Assembly (NCBI GenBank): GCA_964405235.1
Contig: CAYONG010000264.1
Location: forward strand, 1 to 14,004
Origin: WS-11 sp964405235
GTDB lineage: Bacteria; Eisenbacteria; RBG-16-71-46
Length of the DNA: 14,004 nt
Direction: 5' to 3'
Part shown: in pieces, positions 1 to 7,120 of the stretch
Layout of the letters: every line of letters starts with the position of its first letter
Numbering within the stretch: position 1 is the first letter of the stretch
Notes under the pieces: model-generated
The model's input: the letters and a program-made list of their open reading frames with translations, nothing else
Database searches by the model: none
Told to the model about the DNA's origin: nothing
Program-made: the position numbers and the translations under genes

Positions 1-594
1 CTCGACGATGAGATGCATGAGCGCCTCGCTCTCCTGCGGGTTGAGCCCGGCGGCCGGCTCATCGAGCAGGAGCAGGCGGGGCCGGCCGGCCAGGGCGCGG
101 GCGATCTCCAGGCGCCGCTGCTGGCCGTAGGGCAGCTCGCCAGCGATCGTGTCGGCCCACGCCGAGAGGCCGAAGAACTCGAGCAGCTTATCCGCCTGCT
201 CGCGGAGCGCTCGCTCGTCGCGCTCGAAGCGCCGGTTGCGCACGATCGCGTCGAGCAACGTGGCGGTCGCGTGGTGGTGGGCGGCAATGCACACGTTGTC
301 CCGGCAGGAGCGGGAGCCGAACAGCCGGATGTTCTGGAACGTGCGCGTGATGCCGCGGTGCGCGATGGCGTGCGGTCTTAAGCCCCGGATCGAGCGCCCC
401 ATGAAGCTCACCTCACCGCCGGTCGGCGCATAGACCCCGGTGATGACGTTGAACACCGTGGTCTTCCCGGCGCCGTTGGGCCCGATGAGCCCGACCAGCT
501 CGCCCTCGACGATGGTCAGGTCGAGGTCGGCGACCGCCTTCAAGCCACCGAACTGCATCGTGACGCGCTCGAGCGCCAGGACCGGACCATTCAC
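1..594 (-). CDS. livG: Branched-chain amino-acid ABC transporter ATP-binding protein, LivG-type (partial, 3' end off window)
   Basis: ATPase subunit that powers import by the LivHM permease pair from the cytoplasmic face. The first 198 codons are present and the frame is still open at position 1; LivG proteins are usually about 255 aa, so roughly 60 codons lie to the left. Visible motifs: Walker A GPNGAGKTT (residues 38-46), Q-loop TFQNIRLF (Gln87), signature region LPYGQQRRLEIARAL (154-168, LPYGQ in place of LSGGQ), and Walker B LLLLDEP (174-180) followed by AAGLNP, which is typical of the LivG/LivF branch. The start is GTG at 594. It overlaps the livM stop by 4 nt (GTGA) and has GGGAG about 6 nt upstream. 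It is the last of four co-directional liv genes in the window, and a livF gene would be expected beyond the edge. Family assignment is secure; substrate specificity is inferred. Confidence 0.95.
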   Translation of the reverse strand, partial: MNGPVLALERVTMQFGGLKAVADLDLTIVEGELVGLIGPNGAGKTTVFNVITGVYAPTGGEVSFMGRSIRGLRPHAIAHRGITRTFQNIRLFGSRSCRDNVCIAAHHHATATLLDAIVRNRRFERDERALREQADKLLEFFGLSAWADTIAGELPYGQQRRLEIARALAGRPRLLLLDEPAAGLNPQESEALMHLIVE

Positions 595-1580
595 GCGCGC
601 TCCCGGGCGGGGCGGAAGCGCTTCAGCAGCCATGCGAGCGAGATCTCCCGGCTGCCGAGCAAGCCTCCGGGCCGGGTGATCATGAGGATGATGAGCATCA
701 GCGAGTAGATGACCATGCGGTAGTCCTTCACCGGCCGCAGCACCTCGGGCATCAGGGTGAGGATGATCGCCGCCACGACCGCGCCGGAGATGCTCCCCAT
801 GCCGCCCAATACGACCATCGCGATCACCTCGATGCTCTTGATGAAGGTGAAGGAGTTCGGATTGAGATATGACAGGAAGTGGGCGAACAGGCCGCCCGCG
901 ATGCCGGCGAAGAAGGCCCCGAGCACGAACGCCAGCACCTTGTACGAGGTCGTGTCCACGCCCAGCGCTTCGGCCGCCACCTCGTCGTCACGGATGGCGA
1001 ACAGGGCGCGGCCGTGGGTGCTCGCGGCGAGGTGGCGCGAGAGGAGAATCACGCCCGCAACACCGAGGCCGACCCAGAAGAAGTTCACCCAGCCGGGGAT
1101 CCCGGGCAGACCTCGCGCGCCGCCCACCGCGTCCACGTTCAGGATGAGCACGCGGATGATCTCCCCGAAGCCGAGCGTGACGATCGCCAGGTAGTCGCCG
1201 CGCAGGCGCAGCGACGGCAGGCCCACGAGATAACCGGCGACGGCCGCAAGCAGCCCGCCCAGCACCAGCGCCACCAGGAGCGCCGACCCCTGGGCGATCG
1301 GCTCCGGCAGGCCTGCCGCAGTCAGGGCCGCGGCCCAGCGCAGGCCCACGTGCAGCGTGAACATGGCCGAGCCGTAGGCGCCGATCGCCATGAATCCCGC
1401 GTGGCCGATCGAGAACTGACCGGTGAACCCGTTGATGAGATTGAGCGAGACGGCGAGGATGATGTTGATCCCGCACAGGACGATGATCTGCACGATGTAC
1501 GGATTGATGATCCGCGGGAGGAGGAGGTTGACGCCGATGAGCACAGCGATGATGCCCATGCTCCAGAGCAGCTGCCTCAT
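591..1580 (-). CDS. livM: Branched-chain amino-acid ABC transporter permease, LivM-type
   Basis: Inner-membrane permease that pairs with LivH. It has 329 aa and is strongly hydrophobic, with multiple membrane spans. Family motifs visible: GQFSIGHAGFMAIGAYG (residues 54-70), LPSLRLRGDYLAIVTLGFGE (121-140), the cytoplasmic ATPase-contact segment HGRALFAIRDDEVAAEALGV (189-208), VVLGGMGSISGAVVAA (256-271) and the C-terminal RPGGLLG (303-309). The open frame continues upstream to 1763, but that part overlaps livH and is not membrane-like. I therefore chose ATG at 1580, where homology begins; it has GGAGAAGG about 6 nt upstream, inside the end of livH. One base separates it from the livH stop, so translational coupling is likely. 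The assignment is firm. Like other LivM proteins it could serve leucine, isoleucine or valine, or related amides, and the sequence does not decide between them. Confidence 0.95.
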   Translation of the reverse strand: MRQLLWSMGIIAVLIGVNLLLPRIINPYIVQIIVLCGINIILAVSLNLINGFTGQFSIGHAGFMAIGAYGSAMFTLHVGLRWAAALTAAGLPEPIAQGSALLVALVLGGLLAAVAGYLVGLPSLRLRGDYLAIVTLGFGEIIRVLILNVDAVGGARGLPGIPGWVNFFWVGLGVAGVILLSRHLAASTHGRALFAIRDDEVAAEALGVDTTSYKVLAFVLGAFFAGIAGGLFAHFLSYLNPNSFTFIKSIEVIAMVVLGGMGSISGAVVAAIILTLMPEVLRPVKDYRMVIYSLMLIILMITRPGGLLGSREISLAWLLKRFRPARERA

Positions 1581-1581
1581 C

Positions 1582-2484
1582 TCAGACCTTCTCCGCCGGC
1601 GGCTGCCCGAGCAGCCCGGAGGGCCGCACCAGCAGGATGAGGATGAGCAGCACGAAGGCGATTGCGTCGCGCCAGGTGGGCGAGAGGTAGCCGACGACCA
1701 TGACCTCCGCGATGCCCATGACCAGGCCGCCCAGCACCGCGCCCGGGATGTTGCCGATGCCACCGAGCACCGCAGCCACGAAGGCCTTCAGCCCGGGCAT
1801 GATCCCCATGTAGGGCTCGATCTTGGGATTTTGCAGCGCCACCAGCACGCCGGCGGCGGCGGCGAGCATGGAACCCAGCACGAAGGTGAAGGTGATGATG
1901 CGGTCCACCGAGATGCCCATGAGCGACGCCGCGGTGTGGCTGTAGGAGACCGCGCGCATGGCCTTGCCAGCACGGGTGTGGAGCACGATGAACCGCAGCC
2001 CCAGCATGAGCGCCAACGACACGACCAGGATGATGACCTGCTGATTGGAGATGGTCACCCCCATGCCCAGCGGGATGTTGCTGGCGCGGATGATCTGGGG
2101 GAAGAACTTGGGGTCCGCGCCGAACAGGATCTGCCCCCCGTTCTCGAGCAGCAGCGAGACGCCGATCGCGGTGATCAAGGCGGCGAGGCGCGACGATTTG
2201 CGCACCGGTTTGTAGGCGAATCGCTCGATGAGGAAACCGACCAGCCCGCAACCGACCATCGCGATGAGCAAGATGCCGGCGGCCTTGAATGGATTCGGGT
2301 CCACGGCGGCCCCGGTGAGCCGCGCAGCGTAGAAGGCGAAGAACGCGCCCAACATGTAGACGTCGCCGTGGGCGAAGTTGATCAGCCGCAGGATACCGTA
2401 GACCATCGTGTACCCGAGGGCGATCAAGGCATACACGCTGCCCCACGTGATGCCGTTGACGAGCTGCTGAAGGAATTCGGTCAC
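1582..2484 (-). CDS. livH: Branched-chain amino-acid ABC transporter permease, LivH-type
   Basis: Inner-membrane permease of 300 aa that forms the channel with LivM. It opens with the characteristic QQLVNGITWGSVYALIALGY (residues 6-25) and LRLINFAHGDVYMLGA (32-47). It carries an EAA-like loop for LivG/LivF contact, RAGKAMRAVSYSHTAASLMG (171-190), then a conserved GLKAFVAAVLGGIGNIPGA (231-249) and RPSGLLGQ (287-294) at the C terminus. The start is GTG at 2484, giving the family-typical N terminus. An ATG-initiated longer frame runs to 2802 but lies over livK and lacks family sequence. No strong Shine-Dalgarno precedes the GTG, although livK ends only 28 nt upstream. Length and motifs match the family, and nothing appears damaged. 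Confidence 0.95.
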   Translation of the reverse strand: MTEFLQQLVNGITWGSVYALIALGYTMVYGILRLINFAHGDVYMLGAFFAFYAARLTGAAVDPNPFKAAGILLIAMVGCGLVGFLIERFAYKPVRKSSRLAALITAIGVSLLLENGGQILFGADPKFFPQIIRASNIPLGMGVTISNQQVIILVVSLALMLGLRFIVLHTRAGKAMRAVSYSHTAASLMGISVDRIITFTFVLGSMLAAAAGVLVALQNPKIEPYMGIMPGLKAFVAAVLGGIGNIPGAVLGGLVMGIAEVMVVGYLSPTWRDAIAFVLLILILLVRPSGLLGQPPAEKV

Positions 2485-2512
2485 TGACGCTCGGGCATCC
2501 GACGCGGGTCGA

Positions 2513-3724
2513 TCACGGATTGATCGTGGTGTTGTAGACCTTCTTGCCGCCCTTGATCTCGAGCACCACCGCCGGCTTGGTGGCGTTGCGGTTCTCGTCC
2601 AGCGTGATCGTCCCCGTGACGCCCTTGTACTGGGCCGTCGCGGCGATGAGGTCGCGCAGCCTGGCGCTCGCGATCTTGCGTTCGGGTGTGCCCGCCTTCG
2701 CGGAGGAGAGGCCCTTGAACACCGCCGGATCCTGCGCGTACAGCGTCTCCATCGAGCGGAACAGTACGTTGGCGGCGTCGTAGGCGAGCCCGACGATGGC
2801 ATTCGGGTCCTGGTTGTCGTGTTTGGACCGGTAGCTCTTCAGGAACTCCTGGAGGAGCGAGTCCGGGTTGTCCGCGGCGAAGTGGTTGGAGTAGTAGCAG
2901 CCCTCGAGCGCCTCGCCGCCGATACCGATCAGCTGGTCGCTCTCCCAGCCGTCGCCGCCCAAGATCGGCACCTGGATGCCGAGCTCGCGGGCCTGGAGGG
3001 CTATGAGCCCGGCCTCGGTGTAGTAGCCCGGCAGGTAGATCGCCTCGGGATTCTTGGCCTTCATGGCGGTGAGCTGGGCGCGGAAGTCCTGGTCGCCCGA
3101 GCTGTAGGCCTGCTCGGTGATGATCTGCCCGCCCAGGCGGGTGAAGGCCTCGGAGAAGAATTGCGTCAGCCCGATGCTGTACTCGTTCTTCACGTCCTTG
3201 AGGATCGCCACCCGTTTGAGCTTCAGGTTCTCGGCCGCGAACTTGGCCATCACCGTTCCCTGGAACGGATCGATGAAGCACATGCGGAAGATGTAGTCGC
3301 CGATCTGCGTGACCTTGGGATTGGTCGACGAGGGCGAGATCATCGGGACGCCCGCGGCCTGGCAGACGGGACCGCCCGCCATGCTGCGGCCCGAGGCGAC
3401 CTCGCCGATCACCGCGATTACGCGGTCCTGGTTGACGAGCTTCTTGACCACGGTCACCGCTTCCTCGGGCTTGCCCTGGTCGTCTTCGACCACCGCCCGC
3501 ACCGTGAGCCCGCCGATCTTGCCCTGCTTTTGGGCCAGCAGCTCGTCCATCGCCATCTCGACCCCGCGCTTGGTGGACTGGCCGAAGTCGGCGTCTCCGC
3601 CGGTGAGCGAGCCGTACTCGCCGATCACCAGCTCGTCGGTGGTGGAGCCGCCGCAACCGGCGAGCGCCAGTGCGACGACGAGAACTCCCGCAAGCCCCGG
3701 ACGCAGACGGTAGCGTGACTTCAT
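2513..3724 (-). CDS. livK: ABC transporter substrate-binding lipoprotein, LivK/branched-chain amino-acid family
   Basis: Periplasmic, membrane-anchored binding protein of the Liv system, 403 aa. The N terminus is a lipoprotein signal: basic MKSRYRLRPG, a hydrophobic stretch, then lipobox LAGC with Cys24 as the predicted lipidated residue. The mature part begins with the family pattern LVIGEYGSLTGGDADFG. Further periplasmic-binding-protein (peripla_BP_6) features are VEDDQGKPEEAVTVVKKLV, GEVASGRSMAGGP, and GVPMISPSSTNPKVTQIGDY followed by FRMCFIDPFQGTVMAKFA. The open frame extends upstream to 4999, antisense to the amidase gene. ATG at 3724 is the real start because it precedes the signal peptide and has AAGGAG (3736-3731) 6 nt upstream. 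It is the first gene of the liv operon, with livH 28 nt downstream. The ligand is inferred from context; related proteins bind amides, urea or aromatic compounds, so leucine/isoleucine/valine is likely but unproven. Confidence 0.92.
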   Translation of the reverse strand: MKSRYRLRPGLAGVLVVALALAGCGGSTTDELVIGEYGSLTGGDADFGQSTKRGVEMAMDELLAQKQGKIGGLTVRAVVEDDQGKPEEAVTVVKKLVNQDRVIAVIGEVASGRSMAGGPVCQAAGVPMISPSSTNPKVTQIGDYIFRMCFIDPFQGTVMAKFAAENLKLKRVAILKDVKNEYSIGLTQFFSEAFTRLGGQIITEQAYSSGDQDFRAQLTAMKAKNPEAIYLPGYYTEAGLIALQARELGIQVPILGGDGWESDQLIGIGGEALEGCYYSNHFAADNPDSLLQEFLKSYRSKHDNQDPNAIVGLAYDAANVLFRSMETLYAQDPAVFKGLSSAKAGTPERKIASARLRDLIAATAQYKGVTGTITLDENRNATKPAVVLEIKGGKKVYNTTINP

Positions 3725-3825
3725 GTCAGTCTCCTTGCCGATACCGGCCGGACGGAGGGTTCCCCGGGCCCGAACGGACACGGGATAACGCGCGGGTGAC
3801 GGCGGCCCGCAGGGCCGACGAGTAC

Positions 3826-3840
3826 CCCGGATGATCCGGG
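3826..3840. promoter_or_regulatory. Perfect 15-bp palindrome in the divergent liv/amidase intergenic region (possible operator)
   Basis: CCCGGAT-G-ATCCGGG is a perfect inverted repeat with a single central base. The centre is too short to form a stable hairpin loop, which favours a DNA-binding site for a dimeric regulator over an RNA structure. It lies about 12 nt downstream of a candidate -10 element for livK and about 100 bp upstream of the livK ATG, in a position where a repressor could block livK transcription. A related GGGATAAG-like half-sequence follows immediately. The sequence itself is seen; the operator role is inference. Confidence 0.35.
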
Positions 3841-3852
3841 ATAAGCCGGGAA

Positions 3853-3882
3853 CAGGTAGCACGCGCACGCGCGCGGAAGCAA
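3853..3882 (-). promoter_or_regulatory. Candidate sigma-70-type promoter for the liv operon
   Basis: On the minus strand TTGCTT (3882-3877) is followed after 18 bp by TACCTG (3858-3853), preceded by TGC as in an extended -10. The -35 match is fair and the -10 match is weak. Transcription would start near 3846, which puts the 15-bp palindrome in the first transcribed bases. This is a pattern match only. Confidence 0.22.
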
Positions 3883-3906
3883 GCCAAATGCGCCCGGCAC
3901 CGCCGG

Positions 3907-3936
3907 TTGCCGCTCCAGCGCCGCCGCTGTTACTGT
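3907..3936 (+). promoter_or_regulatory. Candidate promoter for the amidase unit, placed for a leaderless transcript
   Basis: TTGCCG (3907-3912) and TACTGT (3931-3936, fitting TANNNT) are separated by 18 bp. The -10 element ends 7 nt before the ATG at 3944, so transcription would begin at or next to the start codon. No Shine-Dalgarno sequence is present before that ATG, which fits leaderless initiation. Promoter identity is inferred. Confidence 0.3.
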
Positions 3937-3943
3937 CGCCGAC

Positions 3944-6376
3944 ATGAGGGTCCCCCCGCGCGCACGGATGCGCCGCGCCGCCGCGCTCCCACTGCTCGCG
4001 GCGCTGCTGCTCGCGGCGCTGCTGCTCGCGGGGGCGGGATGCGCCCCGCGCACGGCGGCCCCACCCCGTCTCCCGCCCTCCCCCCCCCGCCCCTCCCCCG
4101 GCTACGACGGCCTGGTCGACAGCCTCGCCTCGATGGACGTTGGGGGGCTGGCCGGGCGCCGCATCGCGCTCGATCCCGGGCATGGCGGCTTCTTCCGCGG
4201 CGCGCTCGGGGTGAACGGTCTGACCGAGTCCGAGGTCAACCTGGGGGTGGCCCTGCGGCTGCGGGAGCTGCTGGCCGCGCAGGGTGCGGTGGTGCTCCTC
4301 ACCCGCGACCGCGACCGCGACTTCCTGAACCCCGCCGACAGCTCGCTGCGCGCCGATCTGGCCGAGCGCGTGCGGCTGGCCAACGCGTTCGCGCCCGACC
4401 TGTTCGTCTCCATTCACCACAACGCCGACGCCTCGGGAGCGCACGACATCAACGAAACCCAGACCTACTACAAGCTGGGCGACGACGGTCCGTCGCTCGA
4501 CGTCGCTCAGGACATCCACCGCGCCCTGGTGCGCAACGTCGGCATCCGCCCACACAAGGTGGTGCCCGGGAATTACTTTGTGCTGCGCGGCAGCGACGCC
4601 CCGGCCCTGCTCACCGAGACCAGCTACATCACCAACCCGGACGTCGAGGCGCGGCTGCGCCTGCCGGAGAAGCAGCGGCTCGAGGCGGAGGCCCTCTTCA
4701 TCGGCGTGGCGCGATACTTCGCGCGCCGGGTGCCGGTGGTCGAGGAGTTCGCCGCCCATGATCCCGAGATTCCCTCCGAGGACTCGTTGTTCGCGTCTGG
4801 GAATCCCATGCTCAGCGCGCGTGTGCGGGGCGACTTCGATCGCGCCGAGCTCGAGATCGACGGCCGGCCGGCGGCGGTCGAACGCATCGGGGACCGGCTC
4901 GAATGGCGACCCGACCGGCCGTGGAGCGCCGGCATGCACGACGCGCGGCTGAGCGTGCGGCTCTCGGGCGTGGGCGCGGCGCGCGAGCGGCGGCTTCACT
5001 TCGCCGTGCTGCCCAGACCCGCGCGCTTGCGCGCCTCGCTCTGGCCCGAGACGCTTTCGCCCGCCGGCGGACCGGTTGCGGTCCGGGTCGAGTTGGTCGC
5101 CGCGCGCGGCGTGCTGTCGATCGATTCGAGCCGGGTGAGGATTCGCAGCCTGGCGAGGGGTTCGTTCGCCCCGTCCGAGACCACCGTGGTGGCTTGCGAC
5201 GGGGTCGCGTGGGCGTACTTCCTGCCTCTGCCGGCGGCGAAGGGGGCCCGGGCACGTGCGGGCGCGTTCCGCATCGCGCTCGAGATCGTGCTCAACCGGA
5301 CCGCGATGCCCGCCGGTGGCGCTCCGGCGCCTGAGACGCTGCGTGTCAGGCCGCCGCCTGCGGGCCGGGCACGGGCCGCGGCCGTGTGGGCGGGCTTCGT
5401 GCGGCGCATGCCGGGGGGCGTCCCGCTCGGGGACGCTCCGGGAACGAGCGAGCCCTCACGCCTCATCCCCTGGCTTAATCGTGACGGCTTCGCGGTGCTG
5501 CCGCGAGACAGCGTCGGCCTGCCCGCGGTGCCGCGGCTGGCCGGATTCCGACGCTGGGCAGGCGCGGGAGAACCCGCGTTTGTCCCGTTCGCTGGCGGCG
5601 TGCTGCACGGGCGGCGGGTGACGCTCGACCCGGAGGGCGGCGGTGAGGATGCCGCCGGAGTGGGCGTCTCGGGGACCCGTGCCGCGCATCTCAATCTCGA
5701 GACCGCCCGCATCCTCGCCCAGTTCTTGATGGCCGCGGGGGCGCAGGTGCACCTGACCCGATCGGGCGACATGGCGACAACCGAGGTCCAGCGGGTCCAG
5801 GGCAGCGAGACGTTCCGCGCCGAACGATATCTCAGGATCGGCCACCGGGCGCGCAGATTCGGCTATTACTTCTCGAGCCCGGCGGGGCGCCGCTGGGCAT
5901 CCAGCGCCGTCGCGACCTTCGCCGCGCTCGGGATCGCGCCCCCTCCCATGCTGGAGGACGCCCTCTACCCGCTCCAGCAGACCTCGTGTCCCGCCCTCTA
6001 CGCGAGCCCTGCCCGCGTCGACACGGCCTCCGACGAGGAGGCGCTGCTCGCCCCCGGTGCGCTGCGGGCCGAGGCGTATGCGCTGTTCCTGTCGCTCGCG
6101 CGCGAGTGGGCGCCCGCCGGGGAGGGACCGCCCGCCGGAGAGTGGCCGATGGACTCGCTCGAGGTCCGCGACGCGGATGGCGCCCCGGTCCCGGGGGCGC
6201 TGGTGACCCTGGGCGAGGCGCTGGTGCTCGAGACCGACGCCCGGGGCCGGGTGCGATTCGCCCGCACCGAGCCGGGTCCGGTCGAGGCGGGGGTCGACGA
6301 ACCCCGAGTGCGCGCGCGCGTGGTTTTGTTAGACTCGACGCGGGGCGCCGTCCTGACCGGGCCGCGCGGAAGCTGA
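3944..6376 (+). CDS. N-acetylmuramoyl-L-alanine amidase lipoprotein with a second, degenerate amidase domain
   Basis: Predicted envelope hydrolase of 810 aa that cleaves the MurNAc-L-Ala bond of peptidoglycan. The N terminus is a lipoprotein signal with Leu/Ala repeats and lipobox LAGAGC (Cys33), then a Pro-rich linker. Amidase_3 domain 1 (about 71-263) is intact: LDPGHGG (zinc His80), Glu95 in GVNGLTESEVNL, SIHHNA (His158) and the catalytic Glu225 in LLTETSYITNP. Residues about 285-470 look like beta-rich, Ig-like spacer. A second amidase-like domain (about 552-723) begins GRRVTLDPEGGG but has lost the key residues (Gly565, Ala580 and Ser688 at the His80, Glu95 and Glu225 positions), so it is probably inactive. 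The tail (about 739-795) has a carboxypeptidase-regulatory-like pattern (VRDADGAPVPGALV, TDARGRVRF). ATG 3944 was chosen; in-frame ATG 3968 would also leave a good signal peptide. A C9 tract lies in the linker. It is followed 33 nt later by a TonB_C gene. Confidence 0.88.
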   Translation: MRVPPRARMRRAAALPLLAALLLAALLLAGAGCAPRTAAPPRLPPSPPRPSPGYDGLVDSLASMDVGGLAGRRIALDPGHGGFFRGALGVNGLTESEVNLGVALRLRELLAAQGAVVLLTRDRDRDFLNPADSSLRADLAERVRLANAFAPDLFVSIHHNADASGAHDINETQTYYKLGDDGPSLDVAQDIHRALVRNVGIRPHKVVPGNYFVLRGSDAPALLTETSYITNPDVEARLRLPEKQRLEAEALFIGVARYFARRVPVVEEFAAHDPEIPSEDSLFASGNPMLSARVRGDFDRAELEIDGRPAAVERIGDRLEWRPDRPWSAGMHDARLSVRLSGVGAARERRLHFAVLPRPARLRASLWPETLSPAGGPVAVRVELVAARGVLSIDSSRVRIRSLARGSFAPSETTVVACDGVAWAYFLPLPAAKGARARAGAFRIALEIVLNRTAMPAGGAPAPETLRVRPPPAGRARAAAVWAGFVRRMPGGVPLGDAPGTSEPSRLIPWLNRDGFAVLPRDSVGLPAVPRLAGFRRWAGAGEPAFVPFAGGVLHGRRVTLDPEGGGEDAAGVGVSGTRAAHLNLETARILAQFLMAAGAQVHLTRSGDMATTEVQRVQGSETFRAERYLRIGHRARRFGYYFSSPAGRRWASSAVATFAALGIAPPPMLEDALYPLQQTSCPALYASPARVDTASDEEALLAPGALRAEAYALFLSLAREWAPAGEGPPAGEWPMDSLEVRDADGAPVPGALVTLGEALVLETDARGRVRFARTEPGPVEAGVDEPRVRARVVLLDSTRGAVLTGPRGS

Positions 6377-6409
6377 GTTCCCTTCCGCCGCGCCCCCAGG
6401 TGAACTCCG

Positions 6410-7099
6410 ATGACGCACGGCGTACAAGGTTACTTCATCGAGCGCAGGCGAGCGACGCGACGCGTCGCGCTCATCGCCATGTCACTCGCCGTCACCGGGC
6501 TGGCCCCCCTGATCGCCCTAAACCTCCCGTCCTTCCGGCGCCCCATGCGTGAGCTGATGCGCCAGACCGCGCGCTTCGGCTACGAGGGTCCTGACAAGTT
6601 CGTGCGCCGCATCTCCCTCAACCCGCACTCGGGCAGTCACATCGTTATGCGCGAGATGGGCTCGATCGACACCCGTCGCGCGCGGCCTGGAGGAGCCTTG
6701 CGGGCCCGCAGGGTCGACGATCGCCTCGCCCCGCCCGAAATCCGCCCCAACGTGGTCGGCCCCGGGACGGCAGACGCGGACATGCTGCAGCGCGCCGTCT
6801 CACGAATGGCCAACATCCCGGTGGTGCAATCGGAAGATCTCGTGATCGAGCATGCCTCGACGCCCAAATATCCGCAGGCGGAGATCGAGCGGGGCATCGA
6901 GGGTCGGGTGATGGTACAGGCGCTGATCGACACCACCGGACGGGTGGTGGACGTACAACTGCTCGCCAGCACCGGCGTGGCCCCGTTCGAGAGCTCGTCC
7001 GCCGAGGCGGTTTGGCAGTACCGGTTCCGACCCTACCGGCCGGCGGGTGTCACGCGAGAGGTGTACGCGATCTTCACGTTCGAGTTCCGGATCTACTGA
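6410..7099 (+). CDS. One-pass membrane protein with TonB C-terminal (energy-transducer-like) domain
   Basis: 229 aa. A basic N-terminal segment (ERRRATRR) precedes one hydrophobic helix (about 19-38), placing the rest in the periplasm. Residues about 152-228 match the TonB C-terminal fold: TPKYPQAEIERGIEGRVMV, then VQALIDTTGRVVDVQLLAST, an Ala-rich helix FESSSAEAV, and WQYRFRPYRPAG ending in a VYAIFTFEFRIY strand. The central part (40-150) is Arg-rich and has no recognised domain; the long Pro-Lys/Pro-Glu linker of classical TonB is absent. It starts at ATG 6410 with AGGTGA about 8 nt upstream, 33 nt after the amidase stop, so the two genes probably share a transcript. No exbB or exbD lies nearby. 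The family call is strong; whether it energises an outer-membrane receptor or only uses the fold for protein or peptidoglycan contact is unknown. Confidence 0.85.
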   Translation: MTHGVQGYFIERRRATRRVALIAMSLAVTGLAPLIALNLPSFRRPMRELMRQTARFGYEGPDKFVRRISLNPHSGSHIVMREMGSIDTRRARPGGALRARRVDDRLAPPEIRPNVVGPGTADADMLQRAVSRMANIPVVQSEDLVIEHASTPKYPQAEIERGIEGRVMVQALIDTTGRVVDVQLLASTGVAPFESSSAEAVWQYRFRPYRPAGVTREVYAIFTFEFRIY

Positions 7100-7103
7100 G
7101 CGC

Positions 7104-7120
7104 GGGTCGCGCGGCGACCC
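7104..7120. terminator. GC hairpin between convergent genes (possible bidirectional terminator)
   Basis: GGGTCGC-GCG-GCGACCC is a perfect 7-bp stem with a 3-nt loop in the 20-bp gap between the convergent TonB_C and nuclease genes. Its last base is also the last base of the nuclease stop codon on the minus strand. No T-run follows on either side, so it is not a canonical intrinsic terminator. Position and symmetry suggest it ends both transcripts. Confidence 0.4.

Noticed and set aside
1423..2487. 354-codon plus-strand open frame across livM/livH
   Set aside because: It is an antisense shadow with a low-complexity Asp/His/Gln/Glu sequence; both permeases on the minus strand are unambiguous.
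3989..4032. 15-nt tandem repeat CTGCTGCTCGCGGCG in the amidase signal peptide
   Set aside because: It reflects the Leu/Ala-rich hydrophobic core encoded with biased codons, which is ordinary for GC-rich signal peptides.
3725..4999. N-terminal extension of livK upstream of 3724 in the same frame
   Set aside because: It runs antisense to the amidase catalytic domain. The signal peptide, lipobox and Shine-Dalgarno all place the start at 3724.
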